Source of the DNA: Pseudanabaena sp. FACHB-1998
GTDB taxonomy: Bacteria; Cyanobacteriota; Cyanobacteriia; Pseudanabaenales; Pseudanabaenaceae
DNA: 64,000 bases
Assembly: GCF_014696355.1 (NCBI RefSeq)
Contig: NZ_JACJQA010000027.1
Location: 124,001-188,000, forward strand
Reading direction: 5' to 3'
Part shown: positions 58,881 through 64,000 of the stretch, piece after piece
Numbering within the stretch: the stretch's first letter is position 1
Layout of the letters: each line of letters begins with the position of its first letter
Position numbers and translations under genes: made by a program
Notes under the pieces: model-generated
Seen by the model: only the letters and a program-made list of their open reading frames with translations
Told to the model about the DNA's origin: nothing
Databases searched by the model: none

Positions 58881-59999
58881 TTATCTAGATAAAATTTCTA
58901 ATCTAACGGGGGCAACACCAGAGGAAACAAGTCCGATCACATTAGCGGCTGCTTGAGAAACATCAATTACCCGACCATGGGCATAGGGACCACGATCATT
59001 AATGCGTACGACCACTGCTTGACCATTATCCATATTGACCACTCGCACCAATGTACCGAAGGGCAAACTAGGATGAGCCGCAGTTAAATCGCTCGCGTTA
59101 AAGATTTCACCACTAGCGCTGTAGTTACCATCAAATCCTGGCCCGTACCAAGAAGCCATGCCAGACATAACGCCTACGATACTGCTGTTTAAGCTGGGGC
59201 TAAAAGCCGATTTAGCAGCAATCTTTTTGCTAGGGGAGTCAATCACTTCAGAGACAGGATTAGCGCCTCCAAACAGGCGACGGAGAAGATTGGCGGATTC
59301 TAAAACGTCTTGAGTTTGGTTTTGTAAAGATACTGGAAAAACAGCCTGTTGATCGAACTTTAAGGTAGCGCGATCGCCCAGTTTAATTACATAGCTGCCA
59401 TTTTTCCATGCAGGAATAATCTGATTAGCGTCCAACCCATCACGGTTGAGCTGATTAATCATCGCCGCCGTAGCAGTGGCGCGTTCGATGGGGTTTGGTG
59501 AAGTTAAGAGTGATTCGGCATCATCTTTAGAAGACTTGGCTGAAGATGAATTAGAGCTACCATTAAAGCTCGATTGAAGCTTGACAGTCTCTGAATTTTT
59601 TTTAGTTTCGCCTTTAATCTCACTCTTTTGTTTAGATGTATTGATTACATCATTTTTCTGATTTTCTAGGTTAGATTTGGCGCTTTCTTCAGACTCCACA
59701 TAGGTGACTACAGGAATGCCCCGGACATATACTGTAGCTGCATTTTTGCCATTTAATTTGTGGGTGTGAATCCGAGCGATCGAATCATCTTGAGTTCTAG
59801 TTAATGATTGCGATCTCGTTTCACCGATCTTTAAGGGAGTGGATGAGGAATTTGGATTAACAGAAGTGGATGCATTAATAGCTTTGACTTCTGATTGAGT
59901 TCCTGTTTGGGCCTGTGCGCTATGGCTCGCAAGACTTGAGACGATAGCAAGAGCTACCACTGAGGTAGATAGAGCGTAGCTCCAGTTCCAATTAAGCAT
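58881..59999 (-). CDS. rlpA: RlpA-like septal/cell-wall protein (double-psi beta-barrel)
   Basis: A 372-aa exported protein. The signal peptide is MLNWNWSYALSTSVVALAIV...SAQAQT. A Ser/Asn-rich middle region of about 230 residues carries no known domain except a short patch YVRGIPVVTYVES seen in cyanobacterial relatives. The C-terminal double-psi beta-barrel (about 283-372) has the lytic-transglycosylase pattern GMASWYGPGFDGNYSASGE, TLVRVVNM, VRINDRGPYAHGRVIDVS. The conserved Asp and Gly-Pro-Tyr are present. No SPOR domain. An 831-bp non-coding stretch precedes it. Confidence 0.88.
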   Translation of the reverse strand: MLNWNWSYALSTSVVALAIVSSLASHSAQAQTGTQSEVKAINASTSVNPNSSSTPLKIGETRSQSLTRTQDDSIARIHTHKLNGKNAATVYVRGIPVVTYVESEESAKSNLENQKNDVINTSKQKSEIKGETKKNSETVKLQSSFNGSSNSSSAKSSKDDAESLLTSPNPIERATATAAMINQLNRDGLDANQIIPAWKNGSYVIKLGDRATLKFDQQAVFPVSLQNQTQDVLESANLLRRLFGGANPVSEVIDSPSKKIAAKSAFSPSLNSSIVGVMSGMASWYGPGFDGNYSASGEIFNASDLTAAHPSLPFGTLVRVVNMDNGQAVVVRINDRGPYAHGRVIDVSQAAANVIGLVSSGVAPVRLEILSR

Positions 60000-60830
60000 A
60001 GGTAAAGCAGAAAATGAAGATAAACGACAAAGTTACTGGTGAAAGCTACCTTTGGCTTGCACTAAACCAATCTACAAGCAAAATCAAAGGTAAATTAGGT
60101 TAGTGAACTTGGAACAAAACCTTGACAGTTTCATTCATGTTGTTCAGATTAACATGGTTATTCAAATTGATGACACTTTGGGTCTATAAGCTTTGCTACA
60201 CAAGCATTTGAGACATTCTTTCTCATTAAAAGTCAAAATTTTCCTTCTCTCTCATTAGGATTCTTTATAAAAATAGAACCAAATATTAATAATTCCTGAA
60301 AATAGATTATAAAAGTATTCCTTAAGGAGTAGTAGTTTTTAACCTCAAAAAACTTTTATATGCATAGCGTCTCAATAGACGGGAAATTTTCGGGTCAAGT
60401 GATCAGAACCGTTTCATTTTGTTCGTATGTAAACCTTATAAAGTAACGATCCCAGAAATCAAGTTCCCAAAATGAGCAAAAATCAATCTTAAGATAGATA
60501 CTAAAAACCAAATTATAGAAACTATTTAGAAGTTGTTTGATAATTATGTCCACTCTGAACTAAAACCCCTTACTTTAGGCAAAAAATTCATAACTGTAAG
60601 GGATTCATTAAGAAGCTAAACAAAACATTTACAGACAACCTATAAGAATTTCTAATCAAACTAGGTAAAATTATTTTTAAAATCTTGATTTTGGGTGGGA
60701 CAAGGTCTGTTTTTGCTAATTTAGGCGATCGCAAAATCCCCATAAATAAAGACCGCATGAAGTGTCATCTTTGTTTATGGGGATTTTGCAATGCATCTTC
60801 TTCTGTTTAGCTCAAGTGAAGCCTCGTCAT
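60000..60830. other. 831-bp non-coding region upstream of rlpA
   Basis: The longest gene-free stretch in the window, A+T-rich. Apart from a long imperfect hairpin at 60731-60789 next to the larE stop, no gene, tRNA or repeat was seen. Its length on the 5' side of rlpA suggests a long leader or a small RNA. A cyclic-di-AMP riboswitch, known before some RlpA genes, was looked for and its conserved words were not recognised. Confidence 0.4.
60731..60789 (-). terminator. Terminator-like hairpin after larE
   Basis: Arms GCAAAATCCCCATAAA and TTTATGGGGATTTTGC with a partly paired GACCGCATGAAGTGTC centre, about 40 bp past the leftward larE stop. Confidence 0.6.
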
Positions 60831-61652
60831 TCAATGGGCGATCGCGTCATTTAACTTGCCGCTTCTAAATCCCTCTAGATCTAAGGTAATTGACATAAAT
60901 CCATAGGATCGAAAAGATTCGGTTAGCTGATTGATCGCCATGTTAGTCATAAATTCGGAAAGGCGATCGCTTGGCACTTCAATTTTTGCCGTATCACCAA
61001 GGGAACGCACCCGAATATCGCCTTTCCACCCCATATCCCGCAAAAGCTGCTCAGCATTACCGACTCGACGTAATTTCTCGATGGTAATTTCTTCGCCATA
61101 GGGAAAACGTGAGCTAAGACAGGGTTGGGAAGGCTTATCCCACCAAGGCATTCCTAAATATTGCGATAACATCCGTACTTCTATTTTGCTAACTCCCACT
61201 TCGGCTAAAGGCGATCGCACGCCACGTTCCTTAGCCGCTTGAATCCCGGGGCGATAATCCTGCAAATCATCGGCATTTAAGCCATCCACCACATAGCTAT
61301 AACCCATCTTTTTCGCCAGAGGTTTCAAAGTATCATGGAGTTCGCTTTTACAGAAATAGCAACGATTAATCGGGTTAGAGGTGTAGTTAGGATTGCTCAT
61401 CTCATCGGTTTCTACGACCTGATGCTTGATGCCGATAAATTCGGCTTGCACTTGGGCGGCTTCAAGATCGGCGGGTAATAGAGAGGGCGAATTCGCAGTA
61501 ATTGCGATCGCCCGATCACCTAACACATCAAAGGCAACCTTGGCGACAAGGGTGCTGTCAATACCACCAGAATAGGCTACAAGGATTTCCGTTGATTCTT
61601 TAAAAATTTGACGTAGGCGATCGAGCTTATCAATGAGGGGAGAACTCAACAT
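60831..61652 (-). CDS. larE: ATP-dependent sacrificial sulfur transferase LarE
   Basis: A 273-aa PP-loop protein. The nucleotide motif is VAYSGGIDSTLVAKVA. INRCYFCKSELHD and the segment WDKPSQPCLSSRFPYG carry conserved cysteines; in LarE the latter Cys donates its sulfur to the nickel-pincer nucleotide. Other LarA/B/C genes are not in the window, so it may serve another nickel-pincer enzyme. ATG 61652 (MLSSPLIDKLD) is preferred; ATG 61670 and 61721 are also in frame, none with a clear ribosome site. Confidence 0.88.
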   Translation of the reverse strand: MLSSPLIDKLDRLRQIFKESTEILVAYSGGIDSTLVAKVAFDVLGDRAIAITANSPSLLPADLEAAQVQAEFIGIKHQVVETDEMSNPNYTSNPINRCYFCKSELHDTLKPLAKKMGYSYVVDGLNADDLQDYRPGIQAAKERGVRSPLAEVGVSKIEVRMLSQYLGMPWWDKPSQPCLSSRFPYGEEITIEKLRRVGNAEQLLRDMGWKGDIRVRSLGDTAKIEVPSDRLSEFMTNMAINQLTESFRSYGFMSITLDLEGFRSGKLNDAIAH

Positions 61653-61742
61653 AATACATTTATTAACCATGAAGGCGATATTTTTGTGCGATGATTGTAG
61701 GTGGATAGGAGACATATCCACCTTTTATAGTGAGATTTGTAT

Positions 61743-63131
61743 ATGAATATATGGCAAGTTAAAGATCAAATTTTGAATTTGGTTGGTAAGTACAAATCTC
61801 AAGTGGATTTCTTTGCTATTAGACTGGAGCGATCGCAGGGTGCGGATATCTTTTTACGCAGTGGCAAGATCGAAACTCTCAGTACGGGGATTTCCATCGG
61901 CGGACAGGTAAGAGCTTGTCATCGAGGTGGCTGGGGATTTGCTAGTTTTAATAATTTGACTAACTTAGAAAGTAAGCTCCAAGAGGCGATCGCGGCGGCG
62001 AAATGGGTGGGCAATGAGCAGACGATTCTCGCGGAAGTGGAACCTGTGCAGGCTCAAGTATCGTTAATTCAAGACAATCCTCAAAATATTGAACTCTTAG
62101 CCAAAAAGAATCTATGTTCCCATTATGCCGAGATTTTGCGATCAGTATCTGACCAAGTAGTAAGTACAGCCGTGCGCTATGGAGACTGTACTCAGCAAGT
62201 CGTAATCGCCACCTCTGAAGGCACAATGATCGAGCAGGAATGGGCGGACTGGGAAATGCGTTGTTCGGCAACAGCCAGAAGCGGCGATTTGGTGCAAACT
62301 GGGCGCGAAACTGTAGGATCTCGGCGAGGCTATAGCGATTTACTCAATCTGGATCAACAAGTGGTAGGGGCGGCTCAACGGGCTGTTACTGCGCTGAATT
62401 TACCTACGGTGCAGGGCAATACCTATACGGTGGTCATCGATCCAATTTTGGCAGGATTATTTGTCCATGAGGCTTTTGGGCATCTTTCGGAAGCAGATAT
62501 GCTCTACGAAAATCCTGATATGCTCGAAACAATGAGTCTGGGACGAAGATTTGGCTCTGAAGATTTACAGATTTTTGATGGGGCGGCTCCTGCGGAACAT
62601 CGCGGTAGTTATCTCTATGATGATGAAGGTGTACCCGCAACTACAACACAATTGATTAAGGATGGTGTATTAGTGGGAAGGCTTCATTCTCGCGAGACCG
62701 CAGGCAAATTAGGTGAAAAAGTCACTGGTAATGCCCGCTGTCTTGATTATCACTATCCACCGATTGTTCGCATGACTAATACTTGGATTGAGCGGGGTCA
62801 GACTCCTGTTGCAGATTTGTTTACGGATATTCCTCTGGGGGTGTATGCCAAAAACTGGCAGGGGGGGATGACCAATGGCGAAATGTTTACCTTCACCGCA
62901 GGGGAAGCATGGATGATTCGTAACGGTAAAATCGCGGAGCCTGTAAAGGATGTCACACTCTCAGGCAATGTGTTTGAGACTTTAGCGGATATCGAAGCGA
63001 TCGGGAATGACTTTTTGTGGGATGAGTCAGGAGGATGCGGCAAAGGTGGACAAAGTGGCTTAGCTGTAGGTTGCGGTTCGCCGAGCTTAAGAATTAAAAA
63101 TGCGATCGTGGGGGGTGAGGATCTTGCTTGA
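61743..63131 (+). CDS. tldD: TldD/PmbA family metalloprotease, TldD subunit
   Basis: A 462-aa protein. The zinc site HEAFGHLSEADML (His-Glu-x3-His) identifies the TldD rather than the PmbA half. The family words PIVRMTNTWIERG, TNGEMFTFTAGEAWMIRNGKI and GGCGKGGQSGLAVGCGSPSL are all present. With PmbA it degrades CcdA-like and antibiotic peptides in enterobacteria; the cyanobacterial substrate is unknown. ATG 61743 is preferred to TTG 61737. The 3' end overlaps the next coding frame. Confidence 0.92.
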   Translation: MNIWQVKDQILNLVGKYKSQVDFFAIRLERSQGADIFLRSGKIETLSTGISIGGQVRACHRGGWGFASFNNLTNLESKLQEAIAAAKWVGNEQTILAEVEPVQAQVSLIQDNPQNIELLAKKNLCSHYAEILRSVSDQVVSTAVRYGDCTQQVVIATSEGTMIEQEWADWEMRCSATARSGDLVQTGRETVGSRRGYSDLLNLDQQVVGAAQRAVTALNLPTVQGNTYTVVIDPILAGLFVHEAFGHLSEADMLYENPDMLETMSLGRRFGSEDLQIFDGAAPAEHRGSYLYDDEGVPATTTQLIKDGVLVGRLHSRETAGKLGEKVTGNARCLDYHYPPIVRMTNTWIERGQTPVADLFTDIPLGVYAKNWQGGMTNGEMFTFTAGEAWMIRNGKIAEPVKDVTLSGNVFETLADIEAIGNDFLWDESGGCGKGGQSGLAVGCGSPSLRIKNAIVGGEDLA

Positions 63132-64000
63132 ACCACGCACGGGACTTAAAGAGGTTAATTTTCAGCTAGTCCAAACGATCGCTGATCAACAAATCACACA
63201 GGATCGGTTGAATCTGCAACTCACCCGACTCAAGCTGATGTACGATTTTGTGTCCGCTTTGAATGCGGCGCAAACGGTAAATGAGATTTATCAAATAGCT
63301 TTAAATGGAATTTGCGCGGCTTTGCGAACACCTCGAGCCGCCGTACTGTCTAGCTCAGCTAATAGTCTGCGATATCAAGAATCCGTTGGTATCGGTGAAG
63401 ATTATAAACAGGCGATCGAAGCTTTTTTTGCCTCGTCGATGAGTAGCGTACCAATCAAAGTGCATCCCTTTCCCCATTGCGCCGTGTTACCGAGCGATCG
63501 TACTTTACAGGCTATCTGCCTCCAAGAGAATATCGGCGCATTGGCGATATTTCCGTTGGAATATGAGCGCCGACATATCGGTGATATCGTCACCTATTTT
63601 GATACTCCAAGGCAATTTTCTGAGGAGGAGGTGCAGTTAACCCAGACAATCGTTACTTATATTGCGATCGCCTTAACCCGTAAACAAGCCGAACAAGCCC
63701 TCAAAGAAAGCCAACAATTCATTCAACGGATTGCGGATACCACTCCGAGTATTCTCTATATTTACGATATCGAAGAGAAGCGGAATATCTATTGCAATCA
63801 AGCGATTACGCATATTTTGGGATATACTCCCACCGAGATTCAAAAAATGGGAGACTCTCTGCTACAAACCGTGGTGCATCCCGAAGATCTCGTCAGCATC
63901 CAAGAGCATTACGAGAGCATCCGCCATAAAACCCTTGAAGACTTATTTGTGCATGAATATCGGTTGATAGATATTCATGGTAATTGGAAGTGGTTTTATA
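63115..64000 (+). CDS. GAF-PAS sensor protein, partial at the window edge
   Basis: At least 295 residues, running off the right edge. The frame is open from GTG 63115 (or TTG 63124) and overlaps the tldD end. A coiled coil (QQITQDRLNLQLTRLKLM) leads into a GAF domain (about 35-195: SALNAAQTVNEIYQIALNGIC, TPRAAVLSS, NIGALAIFPLEYERRHIGDIVTYFD). A PAS domain follows (FIQRIADTTPSILYIYDIEEK, YCNQAITHILGYTPTEI, HPEDLVSIQEHYE). A kinase or cyclase output is expected beyond the edge. Start uncertain. Confidence 0.85.
   Translation, partial: MRILLEPRTGLKEVNFQLVQTIADQQITQDRLNLQLTRLKLMYDFVSALNAAQTVNEIYQIALNGICAALRTPRAAVLSSSANSLRYQESVGIGEDYKQAIEAFFASSMSSVPIKVHPFPHCAVLPSDRTLQAICLQENIGALAIFPLEYERRHIGDIVTYFDTPRQFSEEEVQLTQTIVTYIAIALTRKQAEQALKESQQFIQRIADTTPSILYIYDIEEKRNIYCNQAITHILGYTPTEIQKMGDSLLQTVVHPEDLVSIQEHYESIRHKTLEDLFVHEYRLIDIHGNWKWFY

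Noticed and set aside
60000-60480. Cyclic-di-AMP (ydaO) riboswitch before rlpA
   Set aside because: Expected from known cyanobacterial examples, but the conserved core words were not found by eye on the coding strand.
1-64000. tRNA or rRNA genes
   Set aside because: All intergenic stretches were read for TTCGA-type T loops and acceptor stems, and none was convincing.
1-64000. Complete insertion sequence or prophage
   Set aside because: No transposase, integrase or phage structural gene was recognised; only MITE-like palindromes occur.

Overview
The window looks like chromosomal DNA of a filamentous-type cyanobacterium, probably Pseudanabaena-like. This is an inference from content. The HIP1 octamer GCGATCGC is scattered through most genes. 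The gene set is also cyanobacterial: an NblS/Hik33-type sensor kinase, a Tab2/Atab2 family protein, a fused pantothenate synthetase/cytidylate kinase, DUF29, Uma2 and many bacterial Ser/Thr kinases. No tRNA, rRNA, CRISPR array, complete insertion sequence or prophage was seen. Intergenic DNA is short and packed with long, near-perfect palindromes.

Layout. 0-7.3 kb: a branched-chain amino acid-type binding lipoprotein, RNase III, two GT2 glycosyltransferases, an HTH protein fused to a degenerate acetate-kinase half, a Uma2 protein and a zinc-ribbon protein. 7.3-15.6 kb: lipase-like hydrolase, YggS, methyltransferase, EEP-family lipoprotein, J-domain/TPR protein, Ser/Thr kinase, HAD phosphatase, TPR secreted protein. 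16-20.4 kb: DUF29 and a TerY-P type triad (VWA, PP2C, kinase) interrupted by a VapBC-like pair. 20.4-23.2 kb: a toxin-antitoxin island with a Panacea pair, the relic of a second copy of its toxin, a RelE-type pair, a solo antitoxin and a decayed DUF1016 gene. 23.2-38.2 kb: cupin, RecJ, an ABC-2 permease with a stand-alone AAA N-domain protein, an S-component-like membrane protein, a PhnDCE-type importer, a C39-like protein, two tandem Ser/Thr kinases, an HtrA protease and GalT. 38.2-53 kb: MASE1-PAS-GGDEF protein, Tab2, NblS, a conserved membrane protein, RadC, an LTxxQ-type secreted protein, an AT-rich PIG-V-like mannosyltransferase gene, an STK-YARHG-SH3 kinase and a GAF/acidic/Hpt-like protein. 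53-64 kb: an LPS-export cluster (panC/cmk, lptA, lptB, lptF/G) into which an AbrB/PIN pair has been placed, then RlpA, an 831-base non-coding stretch, LarE, TldD and the start of a GAF-PAS sensor.

Main points of interest. (1) The HTH/pseudo-acetate-kinase fusion at 5440-6396 recalls the ROK design of a repressor built on a sugar kinase, but uses an ASKHA acetate-kinase fold that has lost its catalytic residues. (2) That gene and the GT2 gene at 2529 both seem to start at AUU codons behind good Shine-Dalgarno sequences. (3) Palindromic elements sit in frame inside at least two protein genes, in a lipoprotein signal peptide and in RecJ, and probably a third, lptA. (4) A family of about 100-bp palindromic, MITE-like elements with TATAGC ends is dispersed through the window. 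(5) Toxin-antitoxin pairs sit inside two otherwise conserved gene sets, the TerY-P triad and the lpt cluster.

All family assignments come from reading motifs. No database search was run. Start codons were moved from the longest possible start wherever a ribosome binding site, signal peptide or domain edge argued for it, and each case says so.
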